A program made the position numbers and the translations under genes. Shown here in pieces: positions 19,042 through 28,914 of a stretch of DNA of 64,000 nucleotides. The notes under the pieces are model-generated. The model made no database searches, was not told where the DNA came from, and was given only the letters and a program-made list of their open reading frames with translations. Each line of letters begins with the position of its first letter. Within the stretch, counting starts at the first letter, position 1. The stretch is from Caulobacter rhizosphaerae (GTDB lineage Bacteria; Pseudomonadota; Alphaproteobacteria; Caulobacterales; Caulobacteraceae). Where the stretch lies: the NCBI RefSeq assembly GCF_010977555.1, contig NZ_CP048815.1:1976501-2040500 (forward strand), given 5' to 3'.

Positions 19042-19458
19042 ATGTCCTCGACCGTGACCTCCAGCTTTCGCCGCAGCCACGACCATTTCGAGCCCCAGGA
19101 CACCGATCCCCAGACCCAGCGCCGCCTGCGCGGCCAACTGGAGCAGATCGACTACACCGCCTTCGCCTCCAACACCGCGGTGATCGCCCAGGTGCTGGGC
19201 AAGAGCGACGGCGGCAAGTTCCAGCGCCTGGCCGTCGCGGCGGCCCTGGCCCGGTCGCGCTGGGTGGCCGAGGCGGTCGCCATCACCGAGGCCGGCTCGG
19301 CGATCACGCCGGAACAGACCACGCGCCTGGCGACCCTGCGCGCCGCCTACGAGGAACTGGCCGAGGTCTACGAGGCCATGCGGCGCATGGTCGAACGCGG
19401 TTACCTGACCTACAGCAGCTCGATGGTCACCGAGGGCGGGAATGTCGTCACGCGATAG
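19042..19458 (+). CDS. Hypothetical helical protein (138 aa)
   Basis: 138 residues, rich in Ala, Arg and Glu and predicted helical over most of its length (LRGQLEQIDYTAFASNTAVIAQVLG, LATLRAAYEELAEVYEAMRRMVERGYL). No signal peptide, membrane segment or catalytic motif is visible. I do not recognise the family. It sits alone, 77 nt before the GH18-like gene, and has high chromosomal G+C. Confidence 0.65.
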   Translation: MSSTVTSSFRRSHDHFEPQDTDPQTQRRLRGQLEQIDYTAFASNTAVIAQVLGKSDGGKFQRLAVAAALARSRWVAEAVAITEAGSAITPEQTTRLATLRAAYEELAEVYEAMRRMVERGYLTYSSSMVTEGGNVVTR

Positions 19459-19535
19459 TGACATCAAAATACGCGCATAAGTTTTACGTTGCGCTAACGT
19501 GCCGCCGGCTCATTCCGAGCGCGGAGGCATTCCCC

Positions 19536-20465
19536 ATGTCGGCCTATCCCATCGCCATCTATGGCAACGGCCTGTTCCAGGACGGCTATCCTAATCCGCC
19601 CGTGCCCTACACCCAGCAGGCGGCTCAGCTGAACGCGGGGATCACCACGGTCATCCTGTGGTCGATCCACATCCATCCGGGCGGCGACCTCTATCTCAAC
19701 GACACGCTGTTCGTCAGCGGCGGCCAGATCAAGTACGCCGCCGATGGGACCAGCGGCGTCAATCCGAACTTCCCGGCTCTGGTGAAGGCGCTGATGGCCG
19801 GCGGCGGCAGCGTCCGGGACCTGATCGTCTCGGTCGGCGCCTGGGGCACGACCAGCGACTTCACCGCCTGGCTCGACGCCCGCGACCAGGTGAAGGCCAA
19901 TCTCGGCGCCCTGGTTTCGGCCTTCGGGGTGACCGGCGTCGACTTCGACTACGAGTCCCAGGACGGCTACACCAGCGACGACCAGGCGATGATCGTCGCC
20001 CTGACGCTCGACGTCGGTTCGATGGGGCTCTACGCCACCTATTGTCCGTACACGGCGACCAGCTTCTGGACCGGGTGCCTGGCCGACGTCTACGCCCAGA
20101 ACGGCCAGAAGCAGGTCGTCAAGTGGATGAACCTGCAGTGCTACGCCGGCGGCAGCGGCAATTCGCCGACGGACTGGGCCGACGCCGTGCGCGCGACGCC
20201 GGACACCGGCGTGACCGACGCCGACGCCTTCATCGTCCCGGGCTTCGCGGTGCTGGGCGCCGACGGCTTCGGGCCCGAGCAGATGCAGGAGACCTTCGCG
20301 GGTTTCGCCGGAACCGGGATCACCGGCGGCTTCCTGTGGAACAGCAGCGGCATCTGGTCGATCGAGGTCTCGGGCGGCGGCAAGCCCACGCCCGCCGACT
20401 ACGCCCAGGCCATCACCAACGGCCTGGCGGCCACGGCCAAGCCGCGCGAGACGGTCGAGGCCTGA
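19536..20465 (+). CDS. GH18-like (chitinase-fold) protein
   Basis: 309 residues from ATG 19536, with GCGGAGG upstream. The TIM-barrel GH18 core motif reads FGVTGVDFDYE: Asp136, Asp138 and catalytic Glu140 of DxxDxDxE are present, but the first Asp is Thr133. The start (IAIYGNGLFQDGYPNPPVPYTQQAAQLNAGITTVI) and the GFLWNSSG end fit the fold. It has no signal peptide, which is odd for a chitinase. It could be an enzyme on soluble oligosaccharides or a carbohydrate-binding relative. Function is inferred from fold only. Confidence 0.7.
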   Translation: MSAYPIAIYGNGLFQDGYPNPPVPYTQQAAQLNAGITTVILWSIHIHPGGDLYLNDTLFVSGGQIKYAADGTSGVNPNFPALVKALMAGGGSVRDLIVSVGAWGTTSDFTAWLDARDQVKANLGALVSAFGVTGVDFDYESQDGYTSDDQAMIVALTLDVGSMGLYATYCPYTATSFWTGCLADVYAQNGQKQVVKWMNLQCYAGGSGNSPTDWADAVRATPDTGVTDADAFIVPGFAVLGADGFGPEQMQETFAGFAGTGITGGFLWNSSGIWSIEVSGGGKPTPADYAQAITNGLAATAKPRETVEA

Positions 20466-20509
20466 TGCGAGGCGGAGCGCCGGCGACGGGTCGGCGCTCC
20501 GCTATCGCT

Positions 20510-21001
20510 CTACGCGACGATCCTGTCGCCCCGGTGCAGCGGATCGGGCAGGGGATCGCCGGCCTTCACGAACTGCAGCGACACCGAATTGATGCAGTAG
20601 CGCAGCCGGGTCGGGGCCGGGCCGTCGGGGAAGACGTGGCCCTGGTGGCTGTCGCAGCGGGCGCAGCGCGTCTCGATGCGGACCATGCCGTAGGAGGTGT
20701 CGCGCACCTCCTTGACGTGGGCCGGGTCGAACGGGGCGTAGAAACTGGGCCAGCCGGTGCCGCTCTCGAACTTGGTCCGGTATTCGAACAGCGGCAGGCC
20801 GCATTCGCGGCAGCAATAGACGCCGGGGCTCTTCTCGCCCAGCAGGCCGCCGCAGAACGGGGCCTCGGTGCCGTGGTGCAGCAGGACGCGCGCCTCCTCG
20901 GCCGTCAGGTCGGCCTCCAGGCGCTGGCGTTCCGGCTCGGTCGGCGGGGTCAGGTCGAAGCCGCTGGAGGACTGGGCGGAGAGGGGAGCTATGTCGGTCA
21001 T
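20510..21001 (-). CDS. msrB: Peptide-methionine (R)-S-oxide reductase MsrB
   Basis: 163 residues from ATG 21001. MsrB repairs the R-epimer of methionine sulfoxide in proteins. Zinc ligands Cys64/Cys67 (CRECG) and Cys113/Cys116 (CARCDSH) are present, as is the active-site Cys136 in RYCINSVSL; FESGTGWPSFY and GHVFPDGP are family blocks. There is no signal peptide, so it is cytoplasmic. It is divergent from a DJ-1/PfpI gene, with 124 nt between starts, so both could answer to oxidative stress. Confidence 0.95.
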   Translation of the reverse strand: MTDIAPLSAQSSSGFDLTPPTEPERQRLEADLTAEEARVLLHHGTEAPFCGGLLGEKSPGVYCCRECGLPLFEYRTKFESGTGWPSFYAPFDPAHVKEVRDTSYGMVRIETRCARCDSHQGHVFPDGPAPTRLRYCINSVSLQFVKAGDPLPDPLHRGDRIVA

Positions 21002-21125
21002 GGTCGGCAATATGGGCCCTCGGCGGGTGTTGCGGTAGAGGGCGAAGGCCTGCTGACAAGGGCGGTCGCGCCGGAGCATAAGACGGTCGAGCGCATTCGT
21101 TCCGAACCGTCGAAAGGACCCCGCC

Positions 21126-21695
21126 ATGACCGTCGCCGTCGCCTTCCTGCAACCGGGCTGGGCCGATTGGGAGGCTGGTCAGGTGCTGGCCGCCCTGCGC
21201 GAGTACTATGGCGTCCAGATCGAGATCGCCACGCCGGACGGCGAGCCGCAGACCTCGATCGGCGGCGTGTTGGCCGCGGCCGACTATCGATTCTCCGACC
21301 CGGTGCTGGCGGACGCCGACGTCTTCCTGCTGATCGGCTCCGATGCCTGGCCGGCCTATCGCGACGAGGCGTTCGACAGCCTGCTGCGCCAGGTTCACGC
21401 CGACGGCAAGATCGTCGGCGCGATCTGCGGCGCGACCGTCGCCGTGGCCCGAGCCGGGCTCCTGGCCGGCAAGGCCCACACCTCGAACGGCGCGGACTGG
21501 CTGACCGGCCATGCGCCAGCCTATGCCGGGATCGAGCGCTATGTCGACACGCCCAAGGCCGTGGCCGACGGCAAGCTGGTCACCGCCGCGGGCTCGGCGC
21601 CCGTGACCTTCAGCGCCGCGATCTGCCGACTGGTGGCGCCGGAGGGCCAGCACGACGACTACGTGGCGATGTTCGCCCGGGAGTTCGAGAACTAG
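21126..21695 (+). CDS. DJ-1/PfpI family protein
   Basis: 189 residues. Single DJ-1/PfpI domain: VAFLQPGWADWEAGQVLAAL, then VGAICGATVAVARAGLL with the nucleophile-elbow Cys101, then TSNGADWL and a C-terminal SAPVTFSAAICRL. It resembles the YdeA/ThiJ-like glutamine amidotransferase subgroup more than the first DJ-1 protein of this window (4386-5006). AAAGGA precedes the ATG. The reaction is unknown; the family includes deglycases and proteases. Confidence 0.87.
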   Translation: MTVAVAFLQPGWADWEAGQVLAALREYYGVQIEIATPDGEPQTSIGGVLAAADYRFSDPVLADADVFLLIGSDAWPAYRDEAFDSLLRQVHADGKIVGAICGATVAVARAGLLAGKAHTSNGADWLTGHAPAYAGIERYVDTPKAVADGKLVTAAGSAPVTFSAAICRLVAPEGQHDDYVAMFAREFEN

Positions 21696-21745
21696 CTTCG
21701 ACTTCCCTCATCTTAGCGAACGCGGGGAATGAGCGGCGTCTAAGG

Positions 21746-22270
21746 TTACTTCAGCGCCGCCGCCGCGACCCGCGCCACCTGGCCGTCCTGGGCGCCGGAG
21801 CCGCCGGAGACCCCGATGGCCCCGACGATCCTGTCGTCGACGATCAGCAGTTCGCCGCCCTCGATGGCCAGGGCGCCGGTGAAGATGGAATTGAGCGTGC
21901 CGCCCTTCACCGCCTCCTGGAAATAGGAGGTGGGCCGGCGGAAGTTGGCGGCGGTCTCGGCCTTGCGGCGGGCCACGTCGTTGGAGCCGTACTGAGCGCC
22001 GTCCATCTTCTCGCTCAGCACCAGGGCCCCGCTGGGTTCGACCACGACGATGACCATCGACCAGCCCTGCCTGCGCGCCTCGGCCTCGGCGGCGGTCGCG
22101 GCGACCTTCGCCTCCACCAGGGTGACCGGACGGCCGTAGGGCGGGGCCGGCGGCGGGCCATGAGGCGCGGCCGAAGGCGCGGGACCTGGCGGGGAGACGG
22201 TCTGGGCCAGGGCGGAGCCGGCGGCCAGGACGCCGGCCAGGCTCAGCAGCGCGAAGGCGGGACGAAGCAT
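21746..22270 (-). CDS. Secreted GlcG/HbpS-like haem-binding family protein
   Basis: 174 residues. A signal peptide (LAGVLAAGSALAQ) and a Pro-rich linker precede a GlcG/HbpS (DUF336) domain: LVEAKVAATAAEAEARRQGWSMVIVVVEPSGALVLSEKMDGA, NDVARRKAETAANFRRPT and GAIGVSGGSGAQDGQVA. Related proteins bind haem or corrinoids, or sense oxidative stress, outside the cytoplasm; the ligand here is unproven. The start is ATG 22270. It is monocistronic and divergent from the carboxylase alpha gene. Confidence 0.88.
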   Translation of the reverse strand: MLRPAFALLSLAGVLAAGSALAQTVSPPGPAPSAAPHGPPPAPPYGRPVTLVEAKVAATAAEAEARRQGWSMVIVVVEPSGALVLSEKMDGAQYGSNDVARRKAETAANFRRPTSYFQEAVKGGTLNSIFTGALAIEGGELLIVDDRIVGAIGVSGGSGAQDGQVARVAAAALK

Positions 22271-22448
22271 CGACGGTTTCCTCTCAGGCGGCGCGAACAG
22301 CGGGCTCGCCCGCCGATCGTCGCTCTCGTTGCGGCTTCTCCTGGAAACCGGTGTCATGACCATGTCACGCGGCGCCGCCGTTGCAAACCTCCAGCGGCCT
22401 GATAGTCCCTGTGCAAGGCATAACGACAAAAGCTTAGGGACCGGCTGG

Positions 22449-24458
<2,010 letters not shown>

Positions 24459-24497
24459 ACGTGATCATCTTTCCCAAGGTTGAGCCTGGGGGATTCG

Positions 24498-24902
24498 ATG
24501 ACGCTGACGCACAAGATTTTCGGCTTCGACGGGCGGCTACGCCGTCGGGACTACTGGCTGATCAACATCGGGACCAGCCTGGTCGTGGCCGTGATCACCT
24601 TGCTGTCTTTCGCGATCTTCGGCGATTGGGAAAGGAACAACGGCCCTTCGACGGTCCTTCAGTACCTGCTGTACATTCCCCAGTTCTGGGTCGGACTCGC
24701 CCTGGCGCTAAAGCGCTGCCATGACCGCGACAAGGGCGGCGGCTGGGTGGCCTTCTTCTGGCTGGTCCCGGTCGTCGGCTGGATCTGGGGGGGCATCGAG
24801 CTGGGCTTCCTGGACGGCACCCAAGGCCCCAACCGCTATGGCAAGTCGCCCAAGGGCGTCGGCGGCGACACTGACAGTGAACTGGCCCAGGTCTTCGCCT
24901 AG
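24498..24902 (+). CDS. DUF805 membrane protein
   Basis: 134 residues with about three transmembrane helices. FDGRLRRRDYWLINIGTSLVV, LALKRCHDRDKGGGWVAFFWLVPVVGWIW and GTQGPNRYG are DUF805 hallmarks (YhaH/YhaI-like inner-membrane proteins of unknown function). Start ATG 24498 is preceded by GGGGGA; the upstream TTG at 24480 is less likely. It is followed 67 nt later by a paralogue in the same direction. Confidence 0.88.
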   Translation: MTLTHKIFGFDGRLRRRDYWLINIGTSLVVAVITLLSFAIFGDWERNNGPSTVLQYLLYIPQFWVGLALALKRCHDRDKGGGWVAFFWLVPVVGWIWGGIELGFLDGTQGPNRYGKSPKGVGGDTDSELAQVFA

Positions 24903-24969
24903 GCGCCGGCCCTTCCGTCCGGCCGCGACGCGGCTTAGGTTCGTGCGAGACGTCTGGGGCCCTGGCTGA

Positions 24970-25377
24970 ATGAACGAACGCGCGGAGTGGTGGGACCTGT
25001 TCCTGTCGGCCTCGGGCCGGACGGCGCGCGGCCCTTTCCTGATGGTCGCCGGGGTGCTGCTCGGCGTGGCGGTCCTCTATGACGCCAGCCTGCCCGACGC
25101 TCTGCATTGGCTGACCGGCTGGCTGGTCTATCCGGCCCTGGTGTTCTGCGGCGCCTGCGTGCTGTCCAAGCGCCTGCATGACCGCGGCCGGTCGGGCTGG
25201 TGGGCGGCGCTGGTGCTGATGTCGCTGATCGCGGTCTGGCCCACGCCCAAACACTTCCTGGACTTCCTGTTCGCCGGGGTCCTGGTCTGGGCGATCGTCG
25301 AGCTGGGCGTCATGCCGGGCGAGCAGGGCGCCAACCGCTATGGGCCCAACCCGCTGAAGCCAGCGACGGCGGCTTGA
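24970..25377 (+). CDS. DUF805-like membrane protein (paralogue)
   Basis: 135 residues, about four transmembrane helices. SGRTARGPFLMVAGVLLGVAVLY, CVLSKRLHDRGRSGWWAALVLMSL and GEQGANRYGPNP align by eye with the preceding DUF805 protein, implying tandem duplication followed by divergence. The function is unknown. It is followed by an inverted-repeat element and the convergent lipB gene. Confidence 0.82.
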   Translation: MNERAEWWDLFLSASGRTARGPFLMVAGVLLGVAVLYDASLPDALHWLTGWLVYPALVFCGACVLSKRLHDRGRSGWWAALVLMSLIAVWPTPKHFLDFLFAGVLVWAIVELGVMPGEQGANRYGPNPLKPATAA

Positions 25378-25384
25378 AACACCG

Positions 25385-25489
25385 TGCGTCCCTCGAGGCT
25401 CGCCCCAAGGGCTCGCACCTCAGGATGAGGAATTCAGCAACATAGCTCCTCATCCTGAGGCGCCCGCGCAGCGGGCCTCGAAGGACGCA
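25385..25489. repeat. Palindromic intergenic element (family A, copy 1)
   Basis: Two nested inverted repeats: outer arms of 15 nt (25385-25399 and 25475-25489, one mismatch) and a perfect inner pair CCTCAGGATGAGGA / TCCTCATCCTGAGG (25418-25431 and 25447-25460). It shares the 18-mer CTCAGGATGAGGAATTCA with the element at 36403-36484. It lies between convergent genes and could fold as a transcript end. Confidence 0.85.
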
Positions 25490-25493
25490 GGGG

Positions 25494-26219
25494 CTAGAGG
25501 AGGGGAGGCGCACCCTCGACCGGCCCGAACACCCGCGTGAACGCCGCGCGCAGGGCTTCGTCGGCCTCGTCCATGGTCACCGGCAGGCCCAGGTCGACCA
25601 GGCTGGTCACGCCATGCTCGACCTGGCCGCACGGCACGATGCCGCTGAAGTGCTCCAGGTCAGGCTCGACGTTCAGGCTGATCCCGTGGAAGCTGACCCA
25701 GCGGCGCAGCTTGACGCCGATCGCGGCGATCTTGTCCTCGCGCGACCAACCCGGCCCCTTGCGCTCGACCCAGACCCCGACCCGGCCCTCGCGCATCTCG
25801 CCGGTCACATTGAAGGCGGCCAGGGCGTCAATGATCCAGGTTTCCAGCGCCGCGACGAAAGCCCGCACGTCGCGGCCGCGCCGGGTCAGGTCCAGCATGA
25901 CGTAGGCCACCCGCTGGCCCGGACCGTGATAGGTGAACTGGCCGCCGCGGCCGCTCTCGAACACCGGGAAACGATCGGGGGCGATCAGGTCGGCCGGCTT
26001 GGACGACACGCCGGCCGTATAGAGCGGCGGATGCTCCAGCAGCCAGATCAACTCGCCGGCGGTCCCGTCGGCGATGGCGGCCGCGCGGGCCTCCATGGCG
26101 GCAACGGCTGCCGGGTAGGGAACGTACCCGGTCGAAACCGCCCACCCCACGGGCGCGCCGTCGGGCGCTCCCAAGACCGGAAGCGGCGAGTTTTCAAGGT
26201 TTAACGGGCGATCAAGCAT
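25494..26219 (-). CDS. lipB: Octanoyltransferase LipB
   Basis: 241 residues. LipB moves octanoyl from acyl carrier protein to lipoyl domains, the first step of lipoate synthesis. [37 protein letters not shown], the catalytic Lys163 in [23 protein letters not shown] and Cys197 in FSGIVPCGQ are all present. The start is ATG 26219. No lipA is adjacent. It is divergent from the FliN-like gene, with 71 nt between starts. Confidence 0.95.
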   Translation of the reverse strand: MLDRPLNLENSPLPVLGAPDGAPVGWAVSTGYVPYPAAVAAMEARAAAIADGTAGELIWLLEHPPLYTAGVSSKPADLIAPDRFPVFESGRGGQFTYHGPGQRVAYVMLDLTRRGRDVRAFVAALETWIIDALAAFNVTGEMREGRVGVWVERKGPGWSREDKIAAIGVKLRRWVSFHGISLNVEPDLEHFSGIVPCGQVEHGVTSLVDLGLPVTMDEADEALRAAFTRVFGPVEGAPPLL

Positions 26220-26221
26220 AC

Positions 26222-26235
26222 GGCCTTAGTCTTGC
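26222..26235 (+). promoter_or_regulatory. Candidate sigma-54 promoter for the FliN-like gene
   Basis: GG-N10-GC spacing (CGGCCT-N5-TTGC) close to the Caulobacter flagellar sigma-54 consensus TGGCCC-N5-TTGC, 55 nt upstream of the GTG start. A CtrA-like TTAA-N7-TCAA (7 of 8) lies just before it at 26202-26216. Both are prediction by eye. Confidence 0.4.
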
Positions 26236-26290
26236 AGTCCGAGAGCCGCGACCAGTCGCGGTCGCGAGTGAAATCCAGGGGCCTTACTTC

Positions 26291-26542
26291 GTGAGCCAGG
26301 TCAACGCCGTCAACGTCGAGATCTCCGTCCTGCTGGGGCGCTCGATCCTGCCGATGCAGCAGCTGCTGCGCATGGGCCGCGGCGCGGTGATCCCGCTGGA
26401 CGCCAAGACCAATGACGAGGTCTGGATCCTGGCCAACAACCACCCCATCGCCCGCGGCGAGATCCAGATCAGCGACGACCGCATCGCCATCCAGGTGACC
26501 CGCGCCGCCGACGTCTACGACTACATGGCCGGCGGGACCTGA
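26291..26542 (+). CDS. fliN: FliN-like flagellar motor switch protein (SpoA domain)
   Basis: 83 residues, essentially one SpoA domain: VNVEISVLLGRSILPMQQLLRMGRGAVIPLDAKTNDEVWILANNHPIARGEIQISDDRIAIQV. This is the FliN/FliY C-terminal fold that builds the C-ring of the flagellar switch. It starts at GTG 26291, with AGGGG about 9 nt upstream; no ATG precedes it in frame. It is shorter than typical FliN (about 110-140) and has no other flagellar gene next to it. A sigma-54-like promoter lies upstream. It could also be a type III secretion homologue, but nothing nearby supports that. Confidence 0.82.
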   Translation: MSQVNAVNVEISVLLGRSILPMQQLLRMGRGAVIPLDAKTNDEVWILANNHPIARGEIQISDDRIAIQVTRAADVYDYMAGGT

Positions 26543-26603
26543 GGCGCTTGCCGTCGCCGTCGAACGCGTGAGACATCCTCTTCCACGGACCGGAGGAGAT
26601 CGA

Positions 26604-26987
26604 ATGCTACGCAAGGCGGCGATGCTGACCAGTGTGTTGGCCCTGGCCCTGACAGCCGGCGTGCAGGCCCCAAAGACCCATACCGGCGTCTGGGACAACA
26701 TCACCTCGATCGAGGAGACCGGCGATATCGTCGGCGCCAGGGTCGAGGTGTTCGACGGGCCCAGGCCCTATGTCCTGGCGCGGATCTGCGAAGGCGAGTG
26801 TCCGCCCGAGGCGCTCAGGTCGCCGGCCGTGATCAAGGGCGACACGATCACCTTCGACTATCGGATGGACAGCAATCCGCCGGACACCCTGCATGTGGTC
26901 GGCCGCTTCACGCGCAAGGGCCTTGTTCTCAGGACCTATCCCGACGCCGAGGAACAGCTGCTGCGGCCGGCCAAGCCCGACGCGTGA
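26604..26987 (+). CDS. Hypothetical secreted small protein (127 aa)
   Basis: 127 residues. The start is ATG 26604, with CGGAGGAG 5 nt upstream. A signal peptide (SVLALALTAGVQA) precedes a compact domain HTGVWDNITSIEETGDIVGARVEVF with Cys residues in CEGECPPEAL, VIKGDTITFDYRMDSNPPDTLHVVGRFTRKGLVLRTYP. The pattern is lipocalin-like or DUF2147-like beta structure, but I cannot place it firmly. It ends 79 nt upstream of tRNA-Leu. Confidence 0.7.
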   Translation: MLRKAAMLTSVLALALTAGVQAPKTHTGVWDNITSIEETGDIVGARVEVFDGPRPYVLARICEGECPPEALRSPAVIKGDTITFDYRMDSNPPDTLHVVGRFTRKGLVLRTYPDAEEQLLRPAKPDA

Positions 26988-27065
26988 CCGTGCGCTTTTC
27001 GCGGCAGGCAAACTCCGCTCTTTCCAAATCGGACTCAGTTTGCTACCTGCCGCGCCTCACCACGA

Positions 27066-27150
27066 GCGGTCGTGGCGGAATTGGTAGACGCGCAGCGTTG
27101 AGGTCGCTGTGGGGCAACCCGTGGAAGTTCGAGTCTTCTCGACCGCACCA
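27066..27150 (+). tRNA. tRNA-Leu (anticodon GAG)
   Basis: 85 nt including encoded CCA (27148-27150). The acceptor stem GCGGTCG pairs with CGACCGC, the anticodon stem CAGCG/CGCTG closes a 7-nt loop TTGAGGT with GAG at 27100-27102, and the long variable arm (GTGGGGCAACCCGTG) is typical of class II tRNA-Leu. The T loop is TTCGAGT. It reads CUC and CUU codons. Confidence 0.97.
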
Positions 27151-27164
27151 GGTGAGACAACGGA

Positions 27165-27212
27165 TAGAGCGCTTCCGGCGAAATCGGTTTCCGACTCGCC
27201 AGGGGCGCTCTA
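27165..27212. repeat. Palindromic repeat after tRNA-Leu
   Basis: TAGAGCGC (27165-27172) pairs with GCGCTCTA (27205-27212), and inside it GGCGA and TCGG pair with TCGCC and CCGA. It forms a long hairpin that resembles a palindrome often seen between alphaproteobacterial genes. It could serve as the tRNA transcript terminator. Confidence 0.65.
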
Positions 27213-27293
27213 ACCATTTCCGGGGAAGGGCTTGACCCTTCGCAGCCTTAGGTCACGCGCAGGACGCACGTCTTCAGAACTCAGGAGGTCCCC

Positions 27294-28736
27294 ATGTCCC
27301 GGGAAACAACCGACCTGACAGACGATCCGCGCCACAACCTGGTCATCCCCGAGCCCGAAGCCGTCGAGGATCTGGAAGACCTCGCGCTGGGCGACGACTA
27401 CGCGCTCAATCCCGAATATGTGGAAATGGTCATCGACGCGGCCGACCGCGGCGACACCGGGCGTCTGCGCGAGCTGGTCCACGCACTGGATCCGGCCGAC
27501 GTCGCCGACCTGATGGGCTTTCTGTCGGCCGGCTATCGCGAAGAGGTGATCCCGGTTCTGGACCCGGAATGGCTGGGCGAGATCATCGCCGAGCTGGACG
27601 ACAACCTGCGCGAAGAGGTGCTGGAGGCCACGCCGTCCGCCACCCTGGCTAAGGCGCTGGAGGAGCTGGACTCCGACGACGCCGCCGACGTCATCGACGA
27701 CCTGGACGAGGGCAAGCGCGCCCAGGTGTTGGCCGCCATGGACGAGGGCGACCGCGCGGCCATCGAGACGACCCTGGCCTATGAGGACGAGACCGCCGGC
27801 CGCCTGATGCAGCGCGAGTTCCTGGCCGCGCCGCAGTTCTGGACGGTGGGCCAGACGATCGACCACGTCCGCGAGGCCGGCGACCGCCTGCCGGAGCTGT
27901 TCTTCGACGTCTATGTGGTCGATCCCAGCTTCACCCCGGTCGGCGCCCTGCCGATCAGCCAGCTGCTGACCAACAAGCGCGAGACCCCCCTGGCCGAGAT
28001 CATGGAGCCGGTGACCGAGATCGCCGTCGACATGGACCAGGAAGAAGTCGCCTACATCTTCGACAAGTACCACCTGATCAGCGCCCCGGTCATCGAGCCC
28101 GGCGGCCGGCTGGTGGGCCAGATCACGGTCGACGACATCGTCGGCGTCATCCGCGAGGAGGCCCAGGAGGACATCCTGGCCCTGGCCGGCGTCAGCGACA
28201 CCGGCCGCGACGCGACGGTCAACGACATCGTCCGCTCGCGCCTGCCCTGGCTGCTGCTGAACCTGGTCACCGAGACCATCGCCGTCAGCGCCATCGCCAT
28301 CTTCCAGGACCAGATCGCCAAGCTGGTGGCGCTGGCGGTGCTGATGCCGATCGTCTCGTCCCTGGGCGGCAACGCCGGCACCCAGACCCTGGCCGTGGCC
28401 GTCCGCGCCCTGGCCAGCAAGGAACTGAACGCCGCCAACGCCCGCCGGATCATCGTTCGCGAGCTGTCGGTCGGGGCGATGAACGGCCTGGTCCTGGCCG
28501 TGGTGATGGGCATGGCGACCTTCGTCTTCTACCACAACGCCAAGCTGGCGATCACGGTAGGCCTGGCTCTGGTGGCCAACATCGTCACCGCGGCGCTGGG
28601 CGGCATCCTGGCGCCGCTGGCCCTGGAGAAGATGGGCCGCGACCCGGCGGTCTCCTCGTCGATCTTCGTGACCTTCCTGACGGACTTCATGGGCTTCTTC
28701 GCCGTGCTGACGATCGCGGCCCTGCTATTGCGGTAG
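27294..28736 (+). CDS. mgtE: Magnesium transporter MgtE
   Basis: 480 residues. The N-terminal MgtE_N helical domain (about 35-155, with HALDPADVADLMGFL and EELDSDDAADVIDDLDEGKRAQVL) is followed by two CBS domains (about 155-275) that sense cytoplasmic Mg2+, then five transmembrane helices (about 310-478) with the conserved PIVSSLGGNAGTQTLAVAVRAL pore segment. It is a dimeric Mg2+ channel gated closed by Mg2+ binding. AGGAGG precedes the ATG. No M-box is seen upstream. Confidence 0.96.
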   Translation: MSRETTDLTDDPRHNLVIPEPEAVEDLEDLALGDDYALNPEYVEMVIDAADRGDTGRLRELVHALDPADVADLMGFLSAGYREEVIPVLDPEWLGEIIAELDDNLREEVLEATPSATLAKALEELDSDDAADVIDDLDEGKRAQVLAAMDEGDRAAIETTLAYEDETAGRLMQREFLAAPQFWTVGQTIDHVREAGDRLPELFFDVYVVDPSFTPVGALPISQLLTNKRETPLAEIMEPVTEIAVDMDQEEVAYIFDKYHLISAPVIEPGGRLVGQITVDDIVGVIREEAQEDILALAGVSDTGRDATVNDIVRSRLPWLLLNLVTETIAVSAIAIFQDQIAKLVALAVLMPIVSSLGGNAGTQTLAVAVRALASKELNAANARRIIVRELSVGAMNGLVLAVVMGMATFVFYHNAKLAITVGLALVANIVTAALGGILAPLALEKMGRDPAVSSSIFVTFLTDFMGFFAVLTIAALLLR

Positions 28737-28750
28737 GCTGGGCGGGCATC

Positions 28751-28768
28751 GCGCCTCGCCCGAGGCGC
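28751..28768. terminator. Hairpin after mgtE
   Basis: GCGCCTCG and CGAGGCGC are perfect complements, 14 nt past the mgtE stop. They form a compact GC stem without a U-run. It could end the mgtE transcript before the spmX promoter. Confidence 0.45.
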
Positions 28769-28847
28769 GTCGGTCCGCACCCTTCGCGCCGCGCTCCGTG
28801 TCCGGAATGGCAAATCGCTGAAGTCGGGGGTGGGACAGGCTCCCAAC

Positions 28848-28861
28848 GGCGCCCATCTTGC
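28848..28861 (+). promoter_or_regulatory. spmX: Candidate sigma-54 promoter of spmX
   Basis: GG-N10-GC (CGGCGC-N5-TTGC), 54 nt before the spmX ATG. In C. crescentus spmX transcription is known to need sigma-54 with the activator TacA, which makes this match meaningful. Position and spacing are seen; use is inferred. Confidence 0.5.
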
Positions 28862-28914
28862 GCCGCGTGCCCCGAACGCATCCGCGTCTGTATCAAACTG
28901 GGTCAGTCTTGGCG

